Below, one piece after another: positions 37,970-45,975 of a stretch of 64,000 bases of DNA. The position numbers and the translations under genes were made by a program. The notes below the pieces were generated by a model. That model was not told the origin of the DNA and did not search any database. It saw nothing but the letters and a program-made list of their open reading frames with translations. The stretch is from Ruminiclostridium cellobioparum subsp. termitidis CT1112 (lineage in GTDB: Bacteria; Bacillota; Clostridia; Acetivibrionales; DSM-1351), in the NCBI RefSeq assembly GCF_000350485.1, contig NZ_AORV01000038.1, forward strand, positions 1-64,000, given 5' to 3'. How positions within the stretch are numbered: the first letter of the stretch is position 1; the number at the start of each line of letters is the position of its first letter.

Positions 37970-38778
37970 AGCCAAGACGATACATTTTAGACAGCACCCT
38001 GCGGGACGGTGAACAGATGCCCGGCGTTTCCTTCACGGGTCAGCAGAAGCTGGAAATTGCCCGACTGTTGGACGAATACGGCATACACCAAATAGAAGCG
38101 GGTGTGCCTGCGTCGTCAAAGATTGAAAAGGATAATATCATAAAAATCATGGAAAACCGCAAAAAAGCGGTTATTTCGGTTTGGGCGCGGCTTATGCCCT
38201 CGGATATCGAACACTCCATAGACTGCCGCCCCGATCTGATACATGTCAGCGTGCCGGTATCTTATGTACACATCTATGCGAAACTGAGAAAAAACAAAAG
38301 TTGGGTTATGAATCAACTGTACGCGTGCCTCGGTATGATTGAAAAGAGCGGCATCGGACTTTCGGTGGGCTTTGAAGATGCGTTCCGCTCGGAAGCCGCA
38401 TTTATGCTGTCCGTCGCGCAGGTGCTGCTGGATTTCGGGATTACTCGGATACGTCTTTCGGATACGGTGGGCGTGGCAACGCCGTCTTTGTGCCGCAGGA
38501 TGATTAAAGACTTTTCTTCCGCAGTCGAAAACAAGGCAGAGCTGGGATTTCACGCCCACAACGATTTGGGCATGGCGGTTGCCAATACGGTTGAAGCGGC
38601 AAAGACGGGCTGTATATATGCCGACGTGACCGTAGGAGGAATCGGTGAACGTGCCGGAAATTGCGATTTGGCGCAATTGGTCCATGCAAGCTCGTCGGTT
38701 TTCGACTGGGGAATCACAACCTCTGGTGCACGGGAACTGCAAGAGAGATTTTTAGAGATTGTTAATGAAAAACAATAA
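37966..38778 (+). CDS. nifV-alpha: Homocitrate synthase, alpha subunit
   Basis: About 270 residues. Carries the catalytic TIM-barrel motifs: LDSTLRDGEQMPGVSF (metal-binding Asp and catalytic Arg), HQIEAGVPA, LGFHAHNDLGMAVANT (metal-binding His pair) and GGIGERAGNCDL. Makes homocitrate from acetyl-CoA and 2-oxoglutarate; homocitrate is the organic ligand of FeMo-co. Start is probably TTG 37966, whose last bases make the omega stop (TTGA), after AAGGGGG; GTG at 37957 is the alternative and sits inside that site. Lacks the C-terminal domain, supplied by omega. Confidence 0.93.
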   Translation: MKPRRYILDSTLRDGEQMPGVSFTGQQKLEIARLLDEYGIHQIEAGVPASSKIEKDNIIKIMENRKKAVISVWARLMPSDIEHSIDCRPDLIHVSVPVSYVHIYAKLRKNKSWVMNQLYACLGMIEKSGIGLSVGFEDAFRSEAAFMLSVAQVLLDFGITRIRLSDTVGVATPSLCRRMIKDFSSAVENKAELGFHAHNDLGMAVANTVEAAKTGCIYADVTVGGIGERAGNCDLAQLVHASSSVFDWGITTSGARELQERFLEIVNEKQ

Positions 38779-38806
38779 GAAAATGATTATGAAAAGGGGT
38801 GTTACT

Positions 38807-39598
38807 ATGAAAAAATTGTTTTCAGTTCTATTAACCTTTATTTTGTGTACCGCCTTTCTCACAGGGTGCGGCACCGTGAAAACATCCGTGCCGCCTGTGT
38901 CAGACCAACCCGTCACCCTGTCGGTGTTCGCCGCCGCCAGCCTGACCGAGTCGCTGAGCGAGATAGCTGCACTTTACAAAGAGAAAGCGCCTGCGGTGAC
39001 GCTCACCTTCAACTTCGATTCCAGCGGCAAACTGCAAACCCAGATTGAAAACGGAGCCGAAGCAGACCTGTTTGTTTCGGCGGCTCAAAAACAGATGGAC
39101 GCGCTGGAGGACGGTTACATAGATGCCGGCACGCGCAGGGACTTACTGATCAACAAGGTTGTTCTCATAGTTCCCCAGGACAGCACAAAGGGAATCACTT
39201 CCTTCGAGGACTGCCTGACCGACAAGGTGTCGCTGATGGCATTGGGCAACGCCGACGTGCCTGTTGGACAGTATTCGGAAGAAATTTTCAAATACTTAAA
39301 CGGATGGGATATGATACAAAAGAAAGCATCGCTTGGTTCCAACGTGAAAGAAGTGCTGTCCCAGGTGGAAAGCGGCAGTGTGGACTGCGGCGTGGTTTAT
39401 TCCACCGATGCGGCTACGGCCAAAGCGGTGACCGTAGCCGCGGAAGCGCCGGAAGGCAGCCATTCGCCGGTGGTCTATCCTGCCGCCGTGCTGAAGAGTT
39501 CGGTAAATGCGGAAGCGGCCCGGGCGTTTCTGGATTACTTGAGCTCGCCGGAGGCAGTAGCAGTGTTTGAACAGACAGGTTTTGAGGTTGTAAAATAA
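38807..39598 (+). CDS. modA: Molybdate ABC transporter substrate-binding lipoprotein
   Basis: 263 residues from ATG 38807 (GGGGTG upstream; earlier in-frame ATG at 38759 would spoil the signal peptide). Lipoprotein signal KKLFSVLLTFILCTAFLTGC, lipobox LTGC. Family motifs SVFAAASLTESLSEIA, NFDSSGKLQTQIENGAEADLFVSAAQKQMD and ALGNADVPVGQYSEEIF place the oxyanion-binding Ser/Ala/Tyr residues. Captures molybdate or tungstate outside the membrane for ModBC. Location right after nifV shows a dedicated Mo supply. Confidence 0.95.
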   Translation: MKKLFSVLLTFILCTAFLTGCGTVKTSVPPVSDQPVTLSVFAAASLTESLSEIAALYKEKAPAVTLTFNFDSSGKLQTQIENGAEADLFVSAAQKQMDALEDGYIDAGTRRDLLINKVVLIVPQDSTKGITSFEDCLTDKVSLMALGNADVPVGQYSEEIFKYLNGWDMIQKKASLGSNVKEVLSQVESGSVDCGVVYSTDAATAKAVTVAAEAPEGSHSPVVYPAAVLKSSVNAEAARAFLDYLSSPEAVAVFEQTGFEVVK

Positions 39599-39622
39599 CT
39601 GAACCCAAAGGAGGTGGACCGC

Positions 39623-40285
39623 GTGGACTTGTTTCCGCTTTACAATTCACTCAGGATATCAGCAATCGCCACCGTCCTCGCGTTCACCCTCGGTATTCTC
39701 GCAGCCTATGCCGTTTTAAAAATGCCTCGTATCTTAAAGGGCATTTGCGACACTGTGCTTACAATCCCGATGGTATTGCCGCCGACCGTGGTAGGGTATT
39801 TCATATTGGTATACCTATCGCCCAAGAGCGCGGTGGGCGGGTTGCTGTATAAATGGTTTTCGGCAATGATTACCATGAGGTGGCAAGGTTCGGTTATCGC
39901 GGTTACCGTAATTGCGTTTCCATTTGTATACCGCACGGTTCGCGGCGCGTTTGAGGCGTTCGACCGGAATCTGCTGGACGCGGGCCGGACGCTGGGACTT
40001 TCGGAATGGTATATATTCGGGCGAATTCTGCTCCCCAACTGCAAACAGGGCATACTGGCAGGAACGGTGCTGGCATTCGCCCGCGGACTTGGCGAATACG
40101 GTGCCACAAGCATGGTGTCGGGCTACATTGCCGGGAAAACTGCTACCATTTCTACTTCTGTCGCGTATTTTTGGCAGATCAATCAGGAAGACGCGGCATT
40201 TTGGTGGGTTATGGTCAACCTTGCGGTATCATTTGTGTTTATGATTCTGATCAACATATTCAGCAAGCCTAAGGTCAGGGGGTGA
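39623..40285 (+). CDS. modB: Molybdate ABC transporter permease
   Basis: 220 residues from GTG 39623 (AAAGGAGG eight bases upstream; the GTG at 39614 overlaps that site). Five or six membrane spans, and the ABC-permease EAA loop FDRNLLDAGRTLGLSEWYIFGRILLPNCKQGILAG. RGLGEYGATSMVSGYIAG is typical of ModB. Follows modA at 24 bp and precedes modC at 4 bp. Confidence 0.94.
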   Translation: MDLFPLYNSLRISAIATVLAFTLGILAAYAVLKMPRILKGICDTVLTIPMVLPPTVVGYFILVYLSPKSAVGGLLYKWFSAMITMRWQGSVIAVTVIAFPFVYRTVRGAFEAFDRNLLDAGRTLGLSEWYIFGRILLPNCKQGILAGTVLAFARGLGEYGATSMVSGYIAGKTATISTSVAYFWQINQEDAAFWWVMVNLAVSFVFMILINIFSKPKVRG

Positions 40286-40289
40286 TACT

Positions 40290-41339
40290 GTGCTTGAGTG
40301 CAAGATTAAAAAGAAGCTGGGCGGTTTTTCCCTTGATGTTGATATCACCGCATGCTCGGACATTACCGCGCTGATGGGCGCGTCGGGCAGCGGCAAGAGC
40401 ATGACCCTTCGCTGTATTGCGGGTATATCAAAACCCGACGAAGGGAAAATCGTATTGGGCGGTGTGACCCTGTTTGACTCTGAAAAGGGCATCAACCTGC
40501 CGCCGCAGAAGCGCAATACGGGATTTTTATTTCAGGATTACGCCCTGTTTCCCAATATGACTGTGTTGAAAAATATTATGGCAGGCGCAAAGATCAGCCC
40601 GCGCCGCGAGTGCCGGAGGGCAGCCGTCGAGTTGGCCGAGACCTTCCATATTGCAAAGCACCTGAACAAATACCCCCACCAGCTCTCGGGAGGGGAAAAG
40701 CAGCGGTGCGCATTAGCGCGGATTTTAATGGGGTCGCCGGATATTCTGATGCTTGACGAACCTTTCTCTGCGTTGGACAGCCACCTGCGATGGGAACTGG
40801 AGCTGGAGCTAGCGTCTGTGATGAAACAGTTCGCGGGACCGGTTTTATATGTATCCCACAACCGTGATGAGGTGTACCGGTTATGCGACCATATTGTGGT
40901 GATGAACAACGGAAGATCAGAGGTAACAGGCCAAAAATGGGAAATTTTCAAAAAGCCGCTCACCGTTGGCGCGGCGCGTCTGACCGGCTGTAAGAATATA
41001 ACGGAAACAGCAGTACGGCACGGCAGGTTGATTGCCCCCGGCTGGGGGATTGAATTTGACTGTGACGGCGTGGATAGCGGCGTTCAATATATCGGCATCC
41101 GGGCGAATTATATCATTCCTGCCTGCCGTGCCCCGGAGGGTGAGATTGCCGCCGCTTTCCCCTTTGAGATTATAAGTGAAATCGAGGATACCTTTTCGAA
41201 TATCCTGATGGTGCGGAAGAAGGGGTCCAACTTGTTGCCCCTCCGGTGGGAAATGCCTAAAAAAGACCGGGCCGCCCTGCGGGATATGCCCCAGGAGCTG
41301 GCGTTTTTGCGGGAGCATGTATTATTGCTGAGGGAGTGA
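40290..41339 (+). CDS. modC: Molybdate ABC transporter ATPase
   Basis: 349 residues from a GTG start. Walker A GASGSGKSMT, Q-loop FLFQDYALFPNMT, signature LSGGEKQRCALARI, Walker B ILMLDEPFSALD, H-loop YVSHNRDEV. The C-terminal ~110 residues (YIGIRANYIIPACRAPEG...) are a MOP/TOBE-like molybdate-sensing domain. Powers ModB and may be feedback-inhibited by molybdate. Ribosome site GGGGGTG at the end of modB. Confidence 0.95.
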   Translation: MLECKIKKKLGGFSLDVDITACSDITALMGASGSGKSMTLRCIAGISKPDEGKIVLGGVTLFDSEKGINLPPQKRNTGFLFQDYALFPNMTVLKNIMAGAKISPRRECRRAAVELAETFHIAKHLNKYPHQLSGGEKQRCALARILMGSPDILMLDEPFSALDSHLRWELELELASVMKQFAGPVLYVSHNRDEVYRLCDHIVVMNNGRSEVTGQKWEIFKKPLTVGAARLTGCKNITETAVRHGRLIAPGWGIEFDCDGVDSGVQYIGIRANYIIPACRAPEGEIAAAFPFEIISEIEDTFSNILMVRKKGSNLLPLRWEMPKKDRAALRDMPQELAFLREHVLLLRE

Positions 41340-41343
41340 GATT

Positions 41344-41958
41344 ATGAGCAAAATAGCGGTATTCACAAACAGATATTCGGCGCTGTGCGACTTTTTTGAA
41401 GCCGACAGATTTTTGATATTTGAAAGAGGTGCGGACGATTGGCAGCTTTTAAACGAAATACCTTTTGCCCCTATTCCCCCGCTCTCTGCCGTTTTGACGC
41501 GCAAAAACTCCGAGGCTCTGCTTCCGCTTTTGAACGGCTGTAAGGTGTTGGCGGGAGGCACACTGGTCGGAATCCCGTTTTTTGTGTTTGACCGCGCCGG
41601 GCTGCATATTTTTGAAATAAGCGCGATAACGGATGAAGTTTTTGACGAAATTTTTCAGGAAATGCAGGCTTCTGACACCGCGATAAATGCACGGGAAGCG
41701 ATTATATCAAACGCACGTCCCAAAGAAACCGGTACGCCGGGAATTTATTTTCTGGACCTGATCGCTTTGCAGAGCGAATGTCCGGAGGTTTCATCCAAAA
41801 AGGCAATGGCAGACTTTCTGGAGAACACGCCCTTTTTGGAACTCAATCTGATTTGCAGGCATATTCCGCCGTGGATCGAGGACAGCGGAATATACCGGAT
41901 TGATGTAGTGCAGTCCGGAAACGGCATAGTGAAAGCAATTGTCAGCCGGAAATGCTGA
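41344..41958 (+). CDS. AnfO-family nitrogenase accessory protein
   Basis: 204 residues. Opening MSKIAVFTNRYSALCDFFEA.., the middle VLAGGTLVGIPFFVFDRAGLHIFEISA, and the C-terminal block LDLIALQSECPEVSSKKAMADFLENTPFLEL..CRHIPPWIED agree with the family first named for Fe-only nitrogenase accessory protein AnfO. The molecular role is unresolved; it is usually tied to nitrogenase assembly or regulation. Here it follows modC in a Mo-type cluster, four bases after the modC stop, so it is part of the operon. Assignment is from remembered motifs, not a search. Confidence 0.7.
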   Translation: MSKIAVFTNRYSALCDFFEADRFLIFERGADDWQLLNEIPFAPIPPLSAVLTRKNSEALLPLLNGCKVLAGGTLVGIPFFVFDRAGLHIFEISAITDEVFDEIFQEMQASDTAINAREAIISNARPKETGTPGIYFLDLIALQSECPEVSSKKAMADFLENTPFLELNLICRHIPPWIEDSGIYRIDVVQSGNGIVKAIVSRKC

Positions 41959-41974
41959 CTGGGAGGAATGTTAT

Positions 41975-42973
41975 ATGGAAAACTTCAACATACTGGAAAA
42001 CAACGCCATTCAATTGCCCAATGGCGTATTTGCGGGAGTGGAAAGCTATTCCTGCTATGCGGGCGGCGAGTTGGAAGGGATACGGCTGTGTGAAAAAAAT
42101 ATTTTGCTTACGCATGCAGGCGAATTGATTCCGGCGTACGCTGAAACACATCGGCGTAAGAGCAAGTATTCGGTGGAATTTTATAAAAACGGAATGATAA
42201 AGGCCGTCGCGCTCAATGATCAGCAGGAAATTCAAACGCCAATCGGCGAGTTTCCCGCTGAATTGGTAACATTTTATGAAACCGGCGAATTAAAGCGTTT
42301 CTTTCCATTGGACGGAAAATTCAGCGGTATGTGGACCGAGGAAGAAGAGAAGTCGTTGGCGATTCCGTTTTCATTTGAACTGCCTTTTGCTTCGTTTAAA
42401 GCCATAATCAGCGGCACCGGCTTTTATCAGGACGGCAGCATCCGCAGTATAACGCTGTTTCCCGGAGAAAGAATTCACATAACAACGGCATATGGCGCTA
42501 TTCCGGTCAGAAATGGTTTTTCGCTTTATGAAACAGGTGAGCTTAAATCACTGGAACCGGCAGAACCGGCGATGATCCAAACCCCGGTTGGCATGCTTGC
42601 CGCTTTTGACCCAAACGCTGTCGGAATCAACGCAGATCAAAATTCTCTTGTATTTGACATCTCCGGCAGGGTCACTGCGCTGACGATTGTATACAATCGC
42701 CTTGCGGTACAGACCGGAGATGGGCGGATGGTTACGTTCAGTCCGCACGAGACCGTCAATCCGCTGGACGGAGAGACTTTCATTACAGAAGGATTGAGAC
42801 TGGCGTTTGATTATGACGCCGGCACCGTCACAATCATAGACGGCAGGAGCGAAACCTTCTTTCGGGTTTCCGACTGCGCTTTTACCGTTTTGGCATATTC
42901 CGGCACTGTGCGCACCTGCAATCCCACGGACTGCGCGGCCTGTTCGAACATATGCGGTAATCCGACCAAATGA
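41975..42973 (+). CDS. Unknown beta-repeat protein with Cys-rich tail, last gene of the nif operon
   Basis: 332 residues from ATG 41975 (GGGAGGAATGTTAT ahead). It has several MORN-like beta-hairpin units: VEFYKNGMIKAVAL, VTFYETGELKRFFPLDG, GFYQDGSIRSITLFPG and FSLYETGELKSLEPAE, each with Y/F-x-x-G-x-L/I-K/R. The end carries four clustered cysteines (CNPTDCAACSNIC), which could bind an Fe-S cluster or metal. No signal peptide or membrane span. I do not know a name for it. Position 17 bases after the AnfO-like gene argues for a nitrogenase-linked role, which is inference. Its stop codon is the first base triplet of the tRNA-derived repeat at 42971. Confidence 0.7.
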   Translation: MENFNILENNAIQLPNGVFAGVESYSCYAGGELEGIRLCEKNILLTHAGELIPAYAETHRRKSKYSVEFYKNGMIKAVALNDQQEIQTPIGEFPAELVTFYETGELKRFFPLDGKFSGMWTEEEEKSLAIPFSFELPFASFKAIISGTGFYQDGSIRSITLFPGERIHITTAYGAIPVRNGFSLYETGELKSLEPAEPAMIQTPVGMLAAFDPNAVGINADQNSLVFDISGRVTALTIVYNRLAVQTGDGRMVTFSPHETVNPLDGETFITEGLRLAFDYDAGTVTIIDGRSETFFRVSDCAFTVLAYSGTVRTCNPTDCAACSNICGNPTK

Positions 42974-42990
42974 GAGGACTTGGCGTCTGC
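42971..42990. repeat. tRNA-Pro-related direct repeat, left copy
   Basis: TGAGAGGACTTG followed by G and CGTCTGC. The 20 bases match 48613-48632 except one, and the first 12 match the 3' part of the tRNA-Pro gene. It marks the left end of the 5.6-kb accessory islet. Confidence 0.55.
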
Positions 42991-43004
42991 CTCACTTGGT
43001 TCGC

Positions 43005-43033
43005 AACCCTCGACGGAAAATCCGTCGAGGGTT
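43005..43033 (+). terminator. Hairpin at the end of the nif block
   Basis: Perfect 13-bp stem AACCCTCGACGGA / TCCGTCGAGGGTT with a three-base loop, 32 bp after the last nif-operon stop. There is no clear T-run after it on the + strand, so it may be a terminator of reduced strength or an mRNA-end protector. Confidence 0.6.
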
Positions 43034-43091
43034 AAATGATGCGAGTATTCTTACATAATTTTTTTAAAAAACTCATGTTTTCCTTTTTTGT

Positions 43092-43119
43092 ATATTGTAT
43101 CACAATTGTGATACAATAT
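43092..43119 (+). promoter_or_regulatory. Perfect 28-bp palindrome over the toxin-antitoxin promoter
   Basis: Perfect palindrome centred on CACAATTGTG; its right arm contains TACAAT (43112-43117), a -10 box with TTGTAT (43088-43093) 18 bases upstream. It lies about 22 bp before the antitoxin ATG, the classic autoregulatory operator layout. Confidence 0.75.
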
Positions 43120-43141
43120 TAATGAAAGAAGGTGTGAATAT

Positions 43142-43426
43142 ATGAGAAAAACTCACGTTAGGGCTACAAGAGAACTGCGTAATAATTTTCCTGAGATTGC
43201 GCGGTTATTAGAGCAGCACGACCAGGTTATTATAACAAAAAACGGAAACGGTGCCGCTGTATTAATTAATTTTGATGAGTACGCAGCTTACGAGGATTAT
43301 CTGCACAAAAAGTATGTTCTTAGTGAACTCAGGAAGGCACAGACAGAAGCCCACGCATCCGATACCCAGTGGCTTGATGATGAAGATTTTTGGGCGGGAA
43401 TTGAGGATGCATCCGATGGATTATAG
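43142..43426 (+). CDS. Phd/YefM-type antitoxin
   Basis: 94 residues. The N-terminal part (THVRATRELRNNFPEIARLLEQHDQVIITKNGNGAAVLINFDEYAAY) is the Phd/YefM DNA-binding fold; the acidic C-terminus (DTQWLDDEDFWAGIEDA) is the flexible part that wraps the toxin. AAGAAGGTGTGAATAT ribosome site. Overlaps the toxin gene by 11 bases. Expected to repress its own promoter through the 28-bp palindrome. Confidence 0.9.
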   Translation: MRKTHVRATRELRNNFPEIARLLEQHDQVIITKNGNGAAVLINFDEYAAYEDYLHKKYVLSELRKAQTEAHASDTQWLDDEDFWAGIEDASDGL

Positions 43427-43724
43427 AATCAGGTATCTTCCTGTCTCGCGTCAGAATTTAGACGATATTCTAAAATATTTTTCCGGTTTCTATCCGGGTA
43501 CATTATTGAGATTTGTTATGGATCAGCGGCAATGTATAGATAACCTGCGTACACAGCCGCTGATGTATTCTGTATATGCAGATTTTCCTGTTTACAGACA
43601 TATTCCGGTGGGTGACTATATCGTTTTTTATGTAGTAAATGAATCGAATAGGACGGTGGAAATTCATCGAATACTCAATGGGAAACAAAATGTTCAAAGC
43701 ATATTAGATAAGGACATAGTATAA
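43416..43724 (+). CDS. RelE/ParE-family toxin
   Basis: 102 residues from ATG 43416. YRIRYLPVSRQNLDDILKYFSGF, then PVYRHIPVGDYIVFYVVNESNRTVEIHRILNGKQNV matches the RelE/ParE fold including the last basic strand, where catalytic or target-binding residues lie (R and H of EIHRILNG). Could be an mRNase (RelE) or gyrase poison (ParE); sequence alone does not settle it. Coupled to the antitoxin by overlap. Confidence 0.87.
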   Translation: MDYRIRYLPVSRQNLDDILKYFSGFYPGTLLRFVMDQRQCIDNLRTQPLMYSVYADFPVYRHIPVGDYIVFYVVNESNRTVEIHRILNGKQNVQSILDKDIV

Positions 43725-43800
43725 TTCGGTTGTCAATTTAAACTCATGGTTCAAACTGTATACAAAAAGAAGGCCGCCTAATTCTGCGTACCTTTTTTCT

Positions 43801-44121
43801 TTATCCCCTGCTTTGCAAACCGTCAATGTATGCGTTTATCTTTTCTCTGTCAGTATCGCTTAATTGTCGGTATGTGTGTATATGCTCAAGCTCACCAGGT
43901 GATAAGTCACTTTGTTTAATTTGCTGTTTTAAATCAGACAAGCCCGCAAGATAGTCAAGTGAAACATTAAAGAAATCTGCAATAGCAATCAGAGTTTCTA
44001 AATCCGGTACTCTTTCACCTACTTCATATGCGCTGATAGTAGATTGAGAAACATTAAGTTTCAGGGCTAATCCTTCTTGAATTAGCCGCCGCTGTTCCCT
44101 TAGTTCTTTTAATCGCAACAC
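43801..44121 (-). CDS. XRE-family helix-turn-helix regulator
   Basis: 106 residues. RLKELREQRRLIQEGLALKLNVSQSTISAYEVGERVPDLETLIAIADFFNVSLDYLAGLSD is a complete Cro/C1-type HTH (residues 3-65), followed by a short helical tail. Divergent from the HTH genes at 44242. Typical of mobile-element regulators. Confidence 0.88.
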   Translation of the reverse strand: MLRLKELREQRRLIQEGLALKLNVSQSTISAYEVGERVPDLETLIAIADFFNVSLDYLAGLSDLKQQIKQSDLSPGELEHIHTYRQLSDTDREKINAYIDGLQSRG

Positions 44122-44241
44122 ATTACCACGCTCTCAAATAAAATTTACCTCAAATCGTTGTAATTGTTACCCGTAAACTATATAATTTATGCCTGCAATA
44201 CGGATATTTATTATATGCGACGAACGGAGGGTAAACTTTTT

Positions 44242-44538
44242 ATGAAAGACATTCCATATAGTATATTAAAGCAGGACGAACGCGCGTATGAGATTATGCT
44301 GCTCCGTGACCAGTATGGCAACACATTTACCGATATTGCAAGAGAATGTGAAATATCGGTTTCAAGGGTAGTGCAGATATATAATAAAATAAAGATTAAA
44401 CAAATACGCTTATACATTAATCATATTGCGGTAGTCTTTGGATATAAGGGCACTTCACAAGTAAGAAAAGTTTATGATGATGCTTACGAATGCTATCAGG
44501 AGTGGTCATATGCGTGCGTATCTGGAGAAGAAGTATAA
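44242..44538 (+). CDS. HTH protein with sigma-region-4-like motif
   Basis: 98 residues from ATG 44242 (GGAGGG in the preceding line). YEIMLLRDQYGNTFTDIARECEISVSRVVQIYNKIK is a sigma-70 region-4-like helix-turn-helix, and the C-terminus (VRKVYDDAYECYQEWSYA) is helical. It overlaps the next gene, which has a related HTH, by about 29 bases. Unknown target. Confidence 0.6.
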   Translation: MKDIPYSILKQDERAYEIMLLRDQYGNTFTDIARECEISVSRVVQIYNKIKIKQIRLYINHIAVVFGYKGTSQVRKVYDDAYECYQEWSYACVSGEEV

Positions 44539-44986
44539 AGATATTTTAACCGAATACAGGGACGGGGAACCGGGTATGCCGACACAATTTGTCAAGAGTA
44601 TGCCCCCATTCAAGACGAATTTGAGTAAAAAAACCGTTGCCCGTGTTGTGGAAATTCGGGAGGTTGAAAAAGCGTCCTTTTTGGCTATAGCGAAAGAATT
44701 GCGTATGACACAAGCGAAGGCAAAACATACATATGAAATGTTTTATCATACCTTCTCTTTGGTTGTAAGCTATGTCTTCCTTTATGCGGATAAAGCTTAT
44801 GCCCACAGGCATATTTTTAGCCAGAGGTCCTGTCCCCGGCACATGAAGTTTTTTACTACAGTTCCCCTCCATCGGGTTCAGCGGCAAGTGATCCGGCTGG
44901 CAACAATCCTCGGAGAAGCGCATGCATCTCGTCAAACTTCTTTGCACGGATATGTATACGTTTCCCAAGGCGAGATGCGAGATTGA
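44510..44986 (+). CDS. Second HTH protein, C-terminus uncertain
   Basis: 158 residues from ATG 44510 (GGAGTGGTCAT). EIREVEKASFLAIAKELRMTQAKAKHTYEMFYH is a second region-4-like HTH, similar to the previous protein, so the two may be tandem relatives. From about residue 115 the sequence (HRHIFSQRSCPRHMKFF..) looks unlike a natural domain and the last 131 bases overlap the convergent gene at 44856-45767, so the gene may be fused to or truncated by unrelated sequence. Confidence 0.5.
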   Translation: MRAYLEKKYKDILTEYRDGEPGMPTQFVKSMPPFKTNLSKKTVARVVEIREVEKASFLAIAKELRMTQAKAKHTYEMFYHTFSLVVSYVFLYADKAYAHRHIFSQRSCPRHMKFFTTVPLHRVQRQVIRLATILGEAHASRQTSLHGYVYVSQGEMRD

Positions 44987-45767
44987 AAGCAAAATCCATG
45001 CAGGCGTCCTTATCATACAGTTGAACAGTGCTCAAATGCATTACTTCAACGCCCTGCCTGTTGAGGATTGCAGATCGGATCACATCTTTACCTTGCGACC
45101 ATGGGCTGTTGTGAAAAGCGAAGCTTTCATATTCGACTGCCAGCTTTGCCTGCTTATAATACAAATCCGTAAAGCAGCGTTTCTGTCCAAGACGTTTGCA
45201 GGCTTCACCTTTGAGCTTGATCTCATGGTTGAAAACGGCGCCGTCAAATCCGTAACCGCCTAAGGCATGCGGCAGAGTCAGAATCATATAGGTTAACGAT
45301 TCCATAATGGATGCGGAACCGTCTTCTATGTATTTTACCGCTCGCAAAGCTTTAAAGTGTCCACGGTGACCCGAAGTTTTAGCGAGAAAAGTCTTGAGGT
45401 TATGCTTTGTCGTGATTGCCCCGGAAGGGTTGCCCGGCGGATGTGAACAAAGCTGCAAGCCAAACAATATAAGCCGGTGGATGTTCAATTTATATGCGAG
45501 CTGGAGAAACAGCAATTCCGGTGACGCAACCATTTTGCCGTTTCTTGACACTACTGCACCGGCAGGCAGAGCAAGTTCGCACAAGTGGACTGTCCGGCCT
45601 TTTCTATGATATCTCGCGCTTCGTTTGGAAACTGTAAAATCGACTGAGTCTGTTTCAGCGTTTTCAGGACCGAGCACAGCTTCAATATATGGTATATTCC
45701 AGATGGCCGCAGCCGAAAAATAACTCAAATACTCTTTCATAAAAAGATTATACTGCGTTGTGTACAA
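44856..45767 (-). CDS. Unknown protein with probable DUF559/Vsr-like nuclease region
   Basis: 303 residues. The middle and C-terminal part (DLYYKQAKLAVEYESFAFHNSPWSQGKDVIRSAILNRQGVEVMHLS) resembles the VSR/DUF559-type PD-(D/E)XK fold: an acidic E in AVEYES and a following basic strand, as in AbiEi-like abortive-infection proteins. The N-terminus carries VSKRSARYHRKGRTVHLC and an LLFLQLAYKL helix. Three TGTACA motifs lie at or before its start. Convergent overlap with the HTH gene. Assignment is by pattern only. Confidence 0.5.
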   Translation of the reverse strand: MYTTQYNLFMKEYLSYFSAAAIWNIPYIEAVLGPENAETDSVDFTVSKRSARYHRKGRTVHLCELALPAGAVVSRNGKMVASPELLFLQLAYKLNIHRLILFGLQLCSHPPGNPSGAITTKHNLKTFLAKTSGHRGHFKALRAVKYIEDGSASIMESLTYMILTLPHALGGYGFDGAVFNHEIKLKGEACKRLGQKRCFTDLYYKQAKLAVEYESFAFHNSPWSQGKDVIRSAILNRQGVEVMHLSTVQLYDKDACMDFAFNLASRLGKRIHIRAKKFDEMHALLRGLLPAGSLAAEPDGGEL

Positions 45768-45975
45768 AATTTCAATTAATGTACAAATATTTTATGGTAA
45801 AAAATAATTTCAAGCGAAAACTGTGCATATTTTTAATTAATGCTCAGATATTTAGAATATATTTATTATTTTTTTAGCATTACTTCGAATTTTGTACACT
45901 TTACTTCCAACCAAATATCGGCAGTATGAAATTTAAGAGATGCTGCCTGCAAAACGGGCTCTACAGCTTTTTTCT
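45768..45975. promoter_or_regulatory. AT-rich promoter region with TGTACA repeats
   Basis: GTGTACAAAATT (45760-45771) is inverted as AATTTTGTACAC (45888-45899), and another TGTACA occurs at 45780. They flank an AT-rich stretch before the minus-strand gene starting at 45767. They could be operator sites of one of the neighbouring HTH proteins. Confidence 0.4.

Noticed and set aside
43272..43415. Longer N-terminus of the RelE/ParE toxin
   Set aside because: The extra 48 residues are the antitoxin gene read in another frame; ATG 43416 gives the normal length and family start.
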